Notes: generated by a model not told the origin, from the letters alone. DNA of 64,000 bases from UBA6183 sp964545895 (GCA_964545895.1 CAZJHS010000004.1:5709-69708), one strand, 5' to 3'. Shown: positions 26,914 through 36,670, numbered from the stretch's first letter. Made by a program: numbers and translations.

Positions 26914-29187
26914 ATGGCGTTTCCTCACTATCATCAGTTAGGTTTAAAAGACTGTGGCCCGTCATGTATAAAAATGGTGGCTCAGTATTTTGGTCGAAGT
27001 TATAACATTGATTACCTGCGTGAAAAAAGCCACATCATTAAAACAGGTGTAAGCATGTTGGGTATAAGTGAGGCTGCCGAAGCCATTGGTTTTAAAACTA
27101 TAGGTGTAAAAATTGATATAGAGAAATTAAAAGAAGTAGCCCAAAGCCACCCCAGTATTTTACATTGGGATAATAACCATTTTGTGGTGCTGTATGATTA
27201 CAAACGCAGGTGGTTTGGTAAAAACAAATTTTACATAGCCGATCCTGCTAAAGAGTTATTGCAGCTTACGGAAAAAGAACTTGCTGAACATTGGGCAATT
27301 GCTTCAAACCAAAATACCGTTCTCGATACGCACTCAGGTGCTACACGAACTGACGACAACATAAATCATCAAACCTCAAACCAACCCCAAGGTTACGCGT
27401 TAGTATTAGAACCTACTCCTGACTTTTTTAGCAGAGAGCAAAACGATGGGGAACAAAAGAAATTAGGCATTAATTATTTGTTGCATTATTTTAAACCCTA
27501 CAAAGGTTATTTTGTGCAGTTGGCTATGGGCATGTTGTTAAGTAGTATAATAACTTTAGCTAGCCCCATGCTCACTCAAGCTATGATAGACAAGGGTGTA
27601 AATATGCACAACCAAAGTATGGTTCAATTAGTGCTTATGGCACAATTAGCAGTTTTTGTAGGAGGCATTCTTATACAGTTTATTCAAACCAAAATACTCA
27701 TGCACTTGGGTACGCGAATAAATGTGGGCATGGTGTCAGATTTTTTTTATAAGCTGTTTAACTTAAATATTCCTTTTTTCGATAGCCATGTTACAGGTGA
27801 TATCATGCAGCGAATTGGTGATCATAAACGATTAGAGGGGCTACTTACCGTAAGCTCATTAGGTACCATATTTTCCCTGCTTAACATGTCAATTTTGGTG
27901 GTTATGTTAGGCGGTTATCATCCGGGCATATTACTTATATTTTCTATTGGTGCAGTGTTGGGTTTAGGTTGGACGTATTTGTTTTTAGCATGGCGAAAAA
28001 AGGTAGATTACAAAATGTTTCACTTGGGTAGCAAGGAAAATAGCAAGGTAATAGAGATGTTGGAAGGAATACAGGAAATTAAGATAAACAATAGTGCCAA
28101 GCAACACCGCTGGCAATGGGAAGAAATACAAGCAAATCTCTACAAACAAAAAATTGTAAACTTAAACGTAGGTCAATTTCAAAGTATTGGTGGTAGTATG
28201 TTGGGGCAAGCCACTAGTATTTTAATTAGTTTTACATCGGCAACCGCAGTTATTAATGGTGATTTAAGTTTGGGTGGCATGTTTGCCATTAACATGATTA
28301 TAGGGCAGTTAAATTCACCAATACAACAACTTTATGGTTTAGTAAATTCGCTGCAACAAGCCAGAATAGGAATGGATAGAATTGGTGATGTGGTATTGCA
28401 AAAAGATGAAACAGATACAACACTTAATTTATTAAATGATATACCGGAACAAGAACCAATTATTATGGAAAATGTGAGTTTTGTGTATGGTAGCGAGCGT
28501 TTATCTCCTATACTTGATGATATAAGTTTTACTATCCCTGCGGGTAAAATAACAGCCATAGTTGGTGCAAGCGGGAGTGGCAAAACCACCTTGTTAAAAT
28601 TATTAATGAAGTTTTATGATCCGAAAAAAGGAAATATTTTTTTAGGGTCAACTCATTTTAAAAACCTTCATCATGGCCATTGGCGAGACAAATGTGGAGT
28701 AGTAATGCAAGATGGCAGATTATTTAATACCACCATTGCAGAAAATATTGCTTCTGGATTACCTGTGGATATGAGTGCTATTATTAAGGCAGGAAAAATT
28801 GCAAATATTGACGATTTTATAAGCACTTTACCCAATGGCTACCTTACCGAAATTGGGAACGATGGCACCCAGGTAAGTATGGGGCAAAGGCAACGTATAT
28901 TGTTAGCACGTGCAGTGTATAAAAATCCAAGCTACTTATTTTTAGATGAAGCCACCAGCAGTTTGGATGCCAACAATGAACGCAAAATTATGGACAACTT
29001 AAATGCTTTTTTTAATGGCAGAACAGTAGTTGTTATTGCCCATAGGTTAAGTACGGTGCAACATGCCGACCAAATTATTGTGATGGAGAATGGTAAAATT
29101 ATAGAAACAGGAAACCATCAAACACTAACAGCAGTTAAAGGCAAGTATTATGAGTTGGTAAAAAATCAATTAGAGTTAGGGAGTTAA
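26914..29187 (+). CDS. Peptidase-containing ABC transporter (C39, PCAT type)
   Basis: 757 residues. The N-terminal C39 peptidase has Q8, C14 (LKDCGPSC), H89 (NNHFVVLYD) and D110 (IADPA), the full catalytic set that cuts after Gly-Gly leaders. A six-helix membrane domain follows (about 190-470), then a nucleotide-binding domain with Walker A GASGSGKTTL, signature VSMGQRQRILLARA, Walker B YLFLDEATSSLD and the switch His (IAHRLS). Both precursor peptides nearby have Gly-Gly sites, so it probably trims and exports both. Followed after two bases by the HlyD gene. Confidence 0.95.
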   Translation: MAFPHYHQLGLKDCGPSCIKMVAQYFGRSYNIDYLREKSHIIKTGVSMLGISEAAEAIGFKTIGVKIDIEKLKEVAQSHPSILHWDNNHFVVLYDYKRRWFGKNKFYIADPAKELLQLTEKELAEHWAIASNQNTVLDTHSGATRTDDNINHQTSNQPQGYALVLEPTPDFFSREQNDGEQKKLGINYLLHYFKPYKGYFVQLAMGMLLSSIITLASPMLTQAMIDKGVNMHNQSMVQLVLMAQLAVFVGGILIQFIQTKILMHLGTRINVGMVSDFFYKLFNLNIPFFDSHVTGDIMQRIGDHKRLEGLLTVSSLGTIFSLLNMSILVVMLGGYHPGILLIFSIGAVLGLGWTYLFLAWRKKVDYKMFHLGSKENSKVIEMLEGIQEIKINNSAKQHRWQWEEIQANLYKQKIVNLNVGQFQSIGGSMLGQATSILISFTSATAVINGDLSLGGMFAINMIIGQLNSPIQQLYGLVNSLQQARIGMDRIGDVVLQKDETDTTLNLLNDIPEQEPIIMENVSFVYGSERLSPILDDISFTIPAGKITAIVGASGSGKTTLLKLLMKFYDPKKGNIFLGSTHFKNLHHGHWRDKCGVVMQDGRLFNTTIAENIASGLPVDMSAIIKAGKIANIDDFISTLPNGYLTEIGNDGTQVSMGQRQRILLARAVYKNPSYLFLDEATSSLDANNERKIMDNLNAFFNGRTVVVIAHRLSTVQHADQIIVMENGKIIETGNHQTLTAVKGKYYELVKNQLELGS

Positions 29188-29189
29188 AA

Positions 29190-30500
29190 ATGAGTGAAGA
29201 GAAACTATATCAACGCAACGAAAATATAAACTATTTACTTAATCGTAGGTTAAGTTTCACGCTACGTTATGGCATGACTTTTCTTTTTATACTTGGTCTT
29301 ATTGTTATTATTACGCTGTACTTCATTAAAGCCCCCGATACCTTGGAAGGTCAATTTAAATTAAGCAGTAGTAATCCACCCAAAGGTTTAGTAGCTAAAG
29401 TAAATGGCCGCATTGTCAAAAAAATAGTTCATGATGAGTCTAATGTAAATAAAGGCGATATCTTGGTTGTATTAGAAAGTGTAGCAGATGAAAAAGAAGT
29501 TGCTTTACTCGAAAATAGTTTAGGCTATGTTCAACAATTGTGTGATAGCAATAAACTGGATAGTCTTAAATATATCGGTACAGCATCATTCCAAAATTTA
29601 GGAGAACTGCAACAAGTTTACGAGCAATTTAAGAAAAGTAATAATGAACTTTATTTAGCGCTGACCAGTGGGCAATATTTGCAAGAAAAAAGTATCATTA
29701 ACAAAAGACTATTCAATTTAAAGTTAACACGCCAAAATTTAGAAAACCAAAAGCAAATTTACGAGAGAGAATATGCACTTGCGATTGAAGCATGGCAGGC
29801 AGACTCTACTCTAAATCAGCAACGCAGTATTACTAAAACAGAATTGCGTAATACAGAATCCGCAAGGTTACAACGGAAGTTGAGCTTAAGTAATTTGCAA
29901 CAAACTTTATTGAATAACGAAACGGCAATAAATGACATTGAGCAACAATTATTAGTTTTAGAGAAAACCATTTTTCAGCAGAAGAATATGTTCATACAAA
30001 CATATGCTGTATTGAAATCAGCTATTTCTGATTGGAATTCAAAGTATTTGTTTGTTGCTCCATTTTCTGGTAAAGTTTCACTTCCAAAAAATATTTACGA
30101 AGGATTAAATGTTAGGGCAGGCGATCCTGTTTTGTATATCATTCCTGATAGCAGTGATTGGATTTGTGAGGTGCTTCTTACACAGCAAAACTTTGGTAAG
30201 ATAAATGTTGGTCAGCAAGCTATTCTTAAATTTGATGGTTATAATTTTGAGGAGTTCGGTGTCATTAAAGGTTTGGTTAAATCAGTTTCAAATGTTCCTC
30301 AGGAAGTTCAGGCAAAGGAAGGAATTCAAAACCTATTTTTAGTCCAAGTATCAATAAATAAAAATCTATCTACCACCTATCATAAAAAAATAATTCCCAA
30401 ATATGGATTAAGCGGAGTCGCAACTATTGCATTAGACGATAAGAGTGTATTGGAAAAGTTGTTTGTAGATAAACTAAAGTGGCTGTTTGTAAATCAATAA
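29190..30500 (+). CDS. HlyD-family periplasmic adaptor of the peptide exporter
   Basis: 436 residues. One membrane helix near residues 25-47 (YGMTFLFILGLIVIITLYF) anchors it in the inner membrane. A biotinyl-lipoyl half motif follows (LVAKVNGRIVKKIVHDESNVNKGDIL), then a long coiled coil (about 95-275) and the second half (FVAPFSGKVSLPKNIYEGLNVRAGDPV) with a beta-barrel domain. It links the ABC transporter to TolC. It follows the transporter gene after two bases. Confidence 0.93.
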   Translation: MSEEKLYQRNENINYLLNRRLSFTLRYGMTFLFILGLIVIITLYFIKAPDTLEGQFKLSSSNPPKGLVAKVNGRIVKKIVHDESNVNKGDILVVLESVADEKEVALLENSLGYVQQLCDSNKLDSLKYIGTASFQNLGELQQVYEQFKKSNNELYLALTSGQYLQEKSIINKRLFNLKLTRQNLENQKQIYEREYALAIEAWQADSTLNQQRSITKTELRNTESARLQRKLSLSNLQQTLLNNETAINDIEQQLLVLEKTIFQQKNMFIQTYAVLKSAISDWNSKYLFVAPFSGKVSLPKNIYEGLNVRAGDPVLYIIPDSSDWICEVLLTQQNFGKINVGQQAILKFDGYNFEEFGVIKGLVKSVSNVPQEVQAKEGIQNLFLVQVSINKNLSTTYHKKIIPKYGLSGVATIALDDKSVLEKLFVDKLKWLFVNQ

Positions 30501-30949
30501 AATACGTTAGATAAAATCTTCATTTAACCTAAAGAAAAGAACCGTGTGTGTGTACACAAGAATTCTCATTTAACCAAAATTACGGGAATATGTGCATAAT
30601 CAAACCTGTTTAAATTATGCCATGTGAAACGAAAAATAAGCATAGCAGAACCATTCACTTTGCTAACCTTTCAGTTCAACAAAGCCCAAAGTTTTGCTAT
30701 AAGTACCTCAAACTTTTAAATCTACTATGCTCAAATATTTTCACGACTTCTTAAAAAAAATCGCTGCGGTAATTTATCTTGATTTTTGATGTTGTTTAGC
30801 GATATACTTTAGCATTTGTGACTATTATTCATCAACCACAAATAATAAAAACTTATTACCAAAATAACTGCCAAGTAGCAATTGCTTTAAACTTTGGAAT
30901 TATTATTGAATATTGCAATACAATTAACAAGAACTAAACACATAAAATT
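30501..30949. other. 449-base gap without a supported gene
   Basis: AT-rich spacer between the exporter operon and trxA. It holds a 31-codon GTG frame at 30624-30719 with no family resemblance and no terminator hairpin after the HlyD gene. TTTG at 30893-30896 with TACAATTA at 30919-30926 is a weak trxA promoter candidate. Nothing else is supported. Confidence 0.6.
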
Positions 30950-31267
30950 ATGGCATTAGAAATAACAGACAGCAACTTTGAAGAGTTAGTATTAAAAAGC
31001 GACAAACCTGTATTGGTTGATTTTTGGGCAGAATGGTGTGGACCATGCCGCATGGTAGGACCAGTTGTGGAAGAAATAGCTAAAGAATACGAAGGCAAAG
31101 CTGTAGTTGGTAAACTTAATGTTGACCACAACCCTAAGGTAGCAACCGATTTTGGTATTATGAGTATACCTGCTTTATTGTTCTTTAAAAACGGACAAGT
31201 AGTAGATAAACAAGTAGGTGCAGTGCCTAAGCACGTTTTGGTTAACAAGTTAGAAAGCCAAATGTAA
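30950..31267 (+). CDS. trxA: Thioredoxin
   Basis: 105 residues with the redox motif WCGPC (C30, C33), the cis-Pro region IMSIPALLFF and the usual thioredoxin length. There is no signal peptide, so it is the cytoplasmic disulfide reductant. Monocistronic, followed by a bidirectional terminator. Confidence 0.97.
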   Translation: MALEITDSNFEELVLKSDKPVLVDFWAEWCGPCRMVGPVVEEIAKEYEGKAVVGKLNVDHNPKVATDFGIMSIPALLFFKNGQVVDKQVGAVPKHVLVNKLESQM

Positions 31268-31290
31268 TAGCTACTTTTTACGTAACAAAA

Positions 31291-31319
31291 AATCCGCTGA
31301 GCAAATTGCTAAGCGGATT
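31291..31319 (+). terminator. Bidirectional terminator between trxA and the FAD-linked oxidase gene
   Basis: AATCCGCT (31291-31298) pairs with AGCGGATT (31312-31319); after one mismatch four further pairs close an AAT loop. T-runs flank both sides, serving the two convergent genes. Confidence 0.85.
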
Positions 31320-31345
31320 TTTTTATGCCATATGCTGTCTGTTAG

Positions 31346-32743
31346 CTAAAAAATCTTTCCCGGATTTAAAATATACTTAGGATCGAAGGCGGTTTTAATA
31401 TTGCGCATTAATGCAAGCTGAAAATCGGGCATAACCACTTGCATGTAGGGCTTTTGCACCAACCCAATTCCGTGCTCGCCACTTATTGTTCCGCCAAGTT
31501 GTTTGCACAACTCAAATATTTTAACAATGGCTTTGGTTATTTCATGCTCCCAAAAATCATCCGACAAATCGTCACGTAAAATATTAACATGTAAGTTTCC
31601 GTCACCTGCATGTCCGTAACAAACAGTTCTAAAACCAAACTGCTCCCCTATTGCTTTTACACCTCTATACAAAGCAGGTAACTCGGCACGCGGCACCACA
31701 GTGTCTTCTTCTTTATAGGTATTGTTAAACTTGGTGGCTTCACCTATGCTTCTACGCAATTTCCAAAAGTATTCTTTCTCATCAGCTGTTTGTGCAAACA
31801 AAACCTCGCCACTTTGGTGCGCGTACAATACATCACTTATTCGCTCACACTCCAACATCATTTGATCTAAATCGTTCCCATCAACTTCAATCAACAAATA
31901 AGCTTCCACACTATCATCAAACGTAAAATTTATATTAAGCATTTGTGCAGAAAGCTTAAAGCCATTAGGCTCCACAAACTCGCAAGCACTAGGATTACAT
32001 CCTGCTAAAAAAATGCCGTTTACTGCCTCGCAAGCTTTTTCGGGCGATGAAAAAGGAGCTAACATTAATAGCGTTTGTTGTGGATGGGGTATTAGTTTTA
32101 ATACCATTTTAGTAACCACCCCTAAAGTACCTTCGCTGCCAATAAATAAGTGTGTTAAATTATATCCTGTTGAATATTTAAGCGTATTGGCTCCTGTCCA
32201 CATAATTTCTCCAGTTGGCAAAACCACTTCTAAATTCAGCACATAATCGCGGGTAGTGCCATACTTTAATGCACGCGGACCACCACTTGCATGAGCAATA
32301 TTTCCACCTAAAAAACAACTGCCTTTACTTGCTGGGTCGGGCGGATAAAACAATCCTTTTTCTTTAACGGCTTGTTGCAAAGTTTCATTAATTACACCTG
32401 GCTCCACAGTAACCTGAAAATTGCGTTCATCAATAGCAATAATTTGATTAAACCTTTCCATGGCCAAAACAACTCCACCATAAATAGGCAATGCAGCACC
32501 ACTTAGGCCAGTACCTGCGCCACGTGGAGTTACTGGAATATTGTACTCGTTACAAAGTTTTAAAATAGCCGAAACTTCGGCTGCTGTTTTGGGCTTTACA
32601 ACAACCTCTGGCATGTAGGTTAAATCCTCTGTATGATCCTGTGCATACAATGCCTTATCCTCATGAGTAATTATGACAAACGGTTGGCCAACTATTTGCT
32701 GAAAGCTTTTTATTTGCGTTTCGGTTACTTTGTTATATTGCAT
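31346..32743 (-). CDS. FAD-linked oxidase (GlcD/D-lactate dehydrogenase type)
   Basis: 465 residues, VAO/PCMH flavoprotein family, oxidising a 2-hydroxy acid such as glycolate or D-lactate. The FAD-binding half has MPEVVVKPKTAAEVSAIL, PRGAGTGLSGAALP and GGNIAHASGGPRALKYGTT. The C-terminal half has YGHAGDGNLHVNIL with the metal/substrate His and GEHGIGLVQK near the end. A Cys-rich iron-sulfur subunit is not adjacent. It has its own promoter 4 bases upstream. Substrate not decided. Confidence 0.9.
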   Translation of the reverse strand: MQYNKVTETQIKSFQQIVGQPFVIITHEDKALYAQDHTEDLTYMPEVVVKPKTAAEVSAILKLCNEYNIPVTPRGAGTGLSGAALPIYGGVVLAMERFNQIIAIDERNFQVTVEPGVINETLQQAVKEKGLFYPPDPASKGSCFLGGNIAHASGGPRALKYGTTRDYVLNLEVVLPTGEIMWTGANTLKYSTGYNLTHLFIGSEGTLGVVTKMVLKLIPHPQQTLLMLAPFSSPEKACEAVNGIFLAGCNPSACEFVEPNGFKLSAQMLNINFTFDDSVEAYLLIEVDGNDLDQMMLECERISDVLYAHQSGEVLFAQTADEKEYFWKLRRSIGEATKFNNTYKEEDTVVPRAELPALYRGVKAIGEQFGFRTVCYGHAGDGNLHVNILRDDLSDDFWEHEITKAIVKIFELCKQLGGTISGEHGIGLVQKPYMQVVMPDFQLALMRNIKTAFDPKYILNPGKIF

Positions 32744-32747
32744 GATT

Positions 32748-32779
32748 CAAACTTAAATGCAAACACGCAAACACCCAAA
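32748..32779 (-). promoter_or_regulatory. Promoter of the FAD-linked oxidase gene (-33 and -7)
   Basis: TTTG (32779-32776) and TAAGTTTG (32755-32748) on the minus strand are separated by 20 bases, the full Bacteroidota pattern. Only 4 bases separate the -7 element from the ATG. Confidence 0.6.
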
Positions 32780-32846
32780 GAAATTTATGGACAACTAAAC
32801 TCCCATAAAACTAAAAGTGATGGATTTAAAAGACTTATTAATGGAT

Positions 32847-34991
32847 ATGAAAAATAAAATTATACTAACACTATGCCTATGTACCGCAGTGTTTTTTACC
32901 AACGCACAAGAAATTACCTTAGAAGATATTTGGACTAAAGGAACATTCTCTGCTAAAGGAGTGGCTGGTTTTAACTCTATGAATGATGGCAGGTATTACA
33001 CTGCACAAGATAACAACGAAAACATTATTAAGTATCAATTTAACGATGGTAAAGCTGTTGATACATTGGTACGCAAACAAGATTTAGGTATTGCCGGTTA
33101 CAGCTACACTTTTAGTACAAACGAGCAAAAAATATTGTTGCAAACAAACTTTAAGCAAATTTATCGCCACTCGTTTTCGGCCAATATTTATGTATACAAT
33201 GTACAAACCAAAAGCATTACACAACCCATTACAGATGCGGTAATGTTGGCTGAGTTTTCGCCCGATGGAAGCAAATTGGCTTATGTAAAAAACAACAATC
33301 TTTTTGTGTACGATTTGGTGGCTCAAAAAGAAATACAATTAACCACTGATGGAAAAACTAATGCAATTATAAATGGTGCTACCGATTGGGTTTACGAAGA
33401 AGAATTTGCATTAAGTAAAGGTTTTTATTGGAATACCAACAGCACCCAATTGGCATATTACAGGTTTGATGAAAGTGCCGTGCGCGAGTTTAATATGCCC
33501 ATGTACGGAAAACTTTATCCTGAGGATTATAAATTTAAATACCCTAAAGCAGGCGAGGCAAACTCTATTATTGAAATTTACACCTACAACGTATCAACCC
33601 AACAAAAGCAAAAGCTTGATATTGGAAAAGAAACTGATATTTATATTCCGCGTATTACCTGGACCCAAAATCCTAACACCCTTTGCATACAACGCATGAA
33701 TAGGCTTCAAAACAAATTGGAACTGTTAATGGCAAATACGCAAAATGGTACAAGCCAAATAATTTACACCGAAGAAAACAAATCATATATTGATGTGCCT
33801 GAGGTAACGTTTTTAGTCGATGGAAAATCGTTTATTATAAACAGCGAAAAAAGCGGCTGGAACCACTTATACCAATACAACACTGCGGGTAAACTTATTA
33901 AACAAATTACACAAGGCAATTGGGATGTAGATCAATTTTATGGCATCAACCCTAAAACAAAAAAACTATACGTAAGCACTTCTGAAATTAACTCTACCGA
34001 AAGATACGTTTATGAAATTGGTTTAGATGGTAAAGGCAAAAAACAATTAACCACGCGCAAAGGCTGGAACTCGGCCACCTTTAATGCCGATTACACGTAT
34101 TTTATGTTAAGCAACTCAAGCATAAATACACCAAGCTACTTTGCGTTATGCAATGCTACAGGTAAAGAAGTTCGCGTGTTGGAAGACAACCAAGCCTTAA
34201 AGGTAAAAATGGACCAGTTTCCGTTAGCAACAGCCGAAATGGTAAATTACACCAATGCTTATGGCGAACAATTAAATGCATTTATTATTAAACCCAAACA
34301 ATTTGATGCTACCAAAAAACATCCTGTGTTAATGTACGTTTATGGCGGACCAGGCCATCAGTTGGCAGTAAACCGTTGGATGGGTAGCAATTATTTTTGG
34401 TATCAAATGTTAGCCGCAAAAGGCTACATTGTGGTTTGCGTTGATGGCCGAGGCACTGGCTTTAAAGGCGAAGCATTTAAAAAAGTTACCTATTTACAAT
34501 TAGGTAAATATGAAATTGAAGACCAAATTTTTGTGGCTAAACAATTAGGCAAATTACCTTATGTAGATGCACAACGTATTGGTATTTGGGGCTGGAGCTT
34601 TGGTGGATATATGTCGAGTTTAGGTATAAGCAAAGGAGCAGATGTATTTAAAACAGCTATTGCAGTTGCACCAGTAACCAACTGGAGATACTACGATAAC
34701 ATTTACACCGAGCGTTTTATGCGCACACCTAAAGAAAACGGAACTGGTTATGATGATAACTCGCCAATAAATCATGTAGAAAAAATAAAAGGCAACTACT
34801 TAATAATACATGGAACTGCTGATGACAATGTGCATTTTCAAAATGCAGTAGAAATGGTAAACACCATGATAAACAAGGGCGTTAAGTTTGATAGTGAATA
34901 CTATCCAAACAAAAACCATGGTATTGGTGGAGCTAAAACACGCTTACATTTATACGAGCGCATGACTCGCTACATTTTAGAAAAACTATAA
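32847..34991 (+). CDS. Dipeptidyl peptidase IV family (S9B) secreted peptidase
   Basis: 714 residues from ATG 32847, chosen because it starts the signal peptide MKNKIILTLCLCTAVFFTNAQ; upstream in-frame ATGs at 32817, 32820 and 32841 would spoil it. An eight-bladed propeller (DPPIV N-terminal domain) contains the substrate Glu motif DWVYEEEF. The alpha/beta hydrolase domain has the nucleophile GWSFGGY (S584), GTADDNVHF with the acid, and KNHGI (H691). It removes X-Pro or X-Ala dipeptides from periplasmic peptides. Its TAA overlaps the start of a 36-codon membrane peptide, and a dipeptide transporter follows. Confidence 0.93.
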   Translation: MKNKIILTLCLCTAVFFTNAQEITLEDIWTKGTFSAKGVAGFNSMNDGRYYTAQDNNENIIKYQFNDGKAVDTLVRKQDLGIAGYSYTFSTNEQKILLQTNFKQIYRHSFSANIYVYNVQTKSITQPITDAVMLAEFSPDGSKLAYVKNNNLFVYDLVAQKEIQLTTDGKTNAIINGATDWVYEEEFALSKGFYWNTNSTQLAYYRFDESAVREFNMPMYGKLYPEDYKFKYPKAGEANSIIEIYTYNVSTQQKQKLDIGKETDIYIPRITWTQNPNTLCIQRMNRLQNKLELLMANTQNGTSQIIYTEENKSYIDVPEVTFLVDGKSFIINSEKSGWNHLYQYNTAGKLIKQITQGNWDVDQFYGINPKTKKLYVSTSEINSTERYVYEIGLDGKGKKQLTTRKGWNSATFNADYTYFMLSNSSINTPSYFALCNATGKEVRVLEDNQALKVKMDQFPLATAEMVNYTNAYGEQLNAFIIKPKQFDATKKHPVLMYVYGGPGHQLAVNRWMGSNYFWYQMLAAKGYIVVCVDGRGTGFKGEAFKKVTYLQLGKYEIEDQIFVAKQLGKLPYVDAQRIGIWGWSFGGYMSSLGISKGADVFKTAIAVAPVTNWRYYDNIYTERFMRTPKENGTGYDDNSPINHVEKIKGNYLIIHGTADDNVHFQNAVEMVNTMINKGVKFDSEYYPNKNHGIGGAKTRLHLYERMTRYILEKL

Positions 34992-35101
34992 TGCCTAAGT
35001 GGTTAAAACCTTTCATCGATTTGCTTTTTGTGGTTGGAATTTTATTTGTAACCATAATTGCACTATACTTTTTAATGCTTGGATTAACCTTGCTTAATTG
35101 A
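34991..35101 (+). CDS. 36-residue single-helix membrane peptide
   Basis: ATG 34991 overlaps the peptidase stop by one base (TAATG), giving translational coupling. The 36-residue product starts MPKWLKPFIDLL and has one long hydrophobic helix (about residues 10-34) with two Lys at the cytoplasmic end. No homolog recognised. Position between a dipeptidyl peptidase and a peptide importer suggests a small membrane partner; chance occurrence is not excluded. Confidence 0.45.
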   Translation: MPKWLKPFIDLLFVVGILFVTIIALYFLMLGLTLLN

Positions 35102-35102
35102 G

Positions 35103-35133
35103 TTTGCATAAATCAACCATAATTTTATATTGC
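35103..35133 (+). promoter_or_regulatory. Possible promoter of the peptide transporter gene
   Basis: TTTG 35103-35106 and TATATTGC 35126-35133 are separated by 19 bases. The -7 part matches four of six fixed positions. The same TATATTGC occurs before 62840 and, on the minus strand, before the permease start at 41067. Confidence 0.4.
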
Positions 35134-35153
35134 ATCTTTATAATACTTAAAAA

Positions 35154-36533
35154 ATGAGTCAATCAAATACAGGACATCCAAAAGGTTTATACCTTTTATT
35201 CGCCACCGAAATGTGGGAACGTTTCAGCTACTATGGTATGCGTGGCTTACTTACACTTTACCTTACAAAAGCTACCATTGAAGGTGGTTTAGGTTTTGAT
35301 GATGCTAACGCAGGTTTGTTGTACGGTATCTATACCGGTTTAGTTTACCTAACTCCAATTTTTGGTGGCTGGTTAGCCGATAATTACATTGGCCAACGTA
35401 AATCTATTACCATAGGTGGTATTATGATGGCCTTAGGTCAATTCAGTTTGTTCTTTTCATCGGCTACTGCATTAATGCCGTTTTATCTTGGTTTGATATT
35501 GCTTATTGTAGGTAATGGATTTTTTAAACCAAATATTTCAACCATCGTAGGGCAACTTTACCCAGCAGGCGATAATCGTAAAGATTCGGCATTTACCATT
35601 TTTTATATGGGAATTAACTTAGGTGCATTTTTGGCACCATTAGTTTGCGGATTTTTAGCAGAAGACATGTTTGCTGTTAAAGATGCAGCAGGCACAGTTA
35701 CCTCATACGGATTTAACTATGGCTTTTTAGCTGCAGGCGTAGGTATGGTTTTAGGCCAATTGATGTTTAACATGCTTGGTCAAAAATACTTAGGCGATTT
35801 AGGTAAAGAGCCGGGTGCTAAACTTTTAAAAGCTAAAGCAGCAGCCGAAGGCACTGTTGAACAACCATTAACCAAAGAAGAAAAAGATAGATTACGTGTA
35901 ATTGTAATTATGATGTTGTTTAACATTTTCTTCTGGGCTGGTTTTGAGCAAGCAGGTAGTTCTATATCATTATACACCGATCGTTTTATTGATAGAAGCA
36001 TTGGCGATTGGACTGTACCAACATCATGGTTCCAATCTGTTAACCCATTATTTATTGTACTATTAGGACCAATATTTACTATACTTTGGACATGGTTAGG
36101 CAAACGTGGTAAAGAGCCTAGCACCATTATTAAAATGGCTTTAGGTATGGTATTACTTGGCGTAGGTTTCTTTTTAATGATTGGTGCAGCATTAGAGCGC
36201 GGTGGCGATTCGGCTGACACAGCAATAAAAGCAAACTTAATGTGGTTAATTGGTACTTACTTAATACATACCATGGGCGAGCTTTGTTTATCACCAGTAG
36301 GTTTATCAATGGTTACCAAATTAGCTCCTATTCGCTTGGGTTCATTAATGATGGGCGTTTGGTTCTTAAGTAGTTTTATTGCAAACTTCTTATCGGGCTA
36401 TTTGGTTCAATACTTTGCTTCAATGGGTGCATTAACAATTTTTGCAATCATATCAGCAGTAGTAATAACACTTGGTTTAGTGGTATTAATTATATCAAAC
36501 CAATTAAAGAAAATGATGCATGGAGCTGTTTAG
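35154..36533 (+). CDS. POT-family proton-dependent di/tripeptide transporter
   Basis: 459 residues with about 12-14 membrane helices. The N-terminal signature ATEMWERFSYYGMRGLL contains the ExxERFxYY motif of proton-coupled oligopeptide transporters, and GNGFFKPNISTIVGQLY is the PTR2 motif. It imports di- and tripeptides across the inner membrane with protons. It sits behind a DPP-IV peptidase that would supply dipeptides in the periplasm. Followed by a strong terminator. Confidence 0.93.
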   Translation: MSQSNTGHPKGLYLLFATEMWERFSYYGMRGLLTLYLTKATIEGGLGFDDANAGLLYGIYTGLVYLTPIFGGWLADNYIGQRKSITIGGIMMALGQFSLFFSSATALMPFYLGLILLIVGNGFFKPNISTIVGQLYPAGDNRKDSAFTIFYMGINLGAFLAPLVCGFLAEDMFAVKDAAGTVTSYGFNYGFLAAGVGMVLGQLMFNMLGQKYLGDLGKEPGAKLLKAKAAAEGTVEQPLTKEEKDRLRVIVIMMLFNIFFWAGFEQAGSSISLYTDRFIDRSIGDWTVPTSWFQSVNPLFIVLLGPIFTILWTWLGKRGKEPSTIIKMALGMVLLGVGFFLMIGAALERGGDSADTAIKANLMWLIGTYLIHTMGELCLSPVGLSMVTKLAPIRLGSLMMGVWFLSSFIANFLSGYLVQYFASMGALTIFAIISAVVITLGLVVLIISNQLKKMMHGAV

Positions 36534-36554
36534 CTAACACCATTTTTACTATAA

Positions 36555-36590
36555 AAAAGGCCGCCCCGAAGCATTTCGGGGCGGCCTTTT
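36555..36590 (+). terminator. Strong terminator after the peptide transporter
   Basis: A 16-bp perfect stem, 36555-36570 with 36575-36590 (core GGCCGCCCCGAA), closes a GCAT loop and is flanked by A- and T-runs. Confidence 0.92.
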
Positions 36591-36642
36591 TATTTAATTC
36601 AATATTTACTGCCAACTTACAATCAATCGTATTAAATGAGGT

Positions 36643-36650
36643 TACCTTTG
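36643..36650 (+). promoter_or_regulatory. -7 element for the small beta-barrel gene
   Basis: TACCTTTG, an exact TAnnTTTG, ends 20 bases before the ATG at 36671. Confidence 0.5.
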
Positions 36651-36670
36651 TAAGGTAAAACCATACACAT

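Noticed and set aside
30624..30719. 31-codon GTG frame (VKRKISIAEPF...) in the gap before trxA
   Set aside because: No promoter, no family resemblance, and the length is expected by chance.
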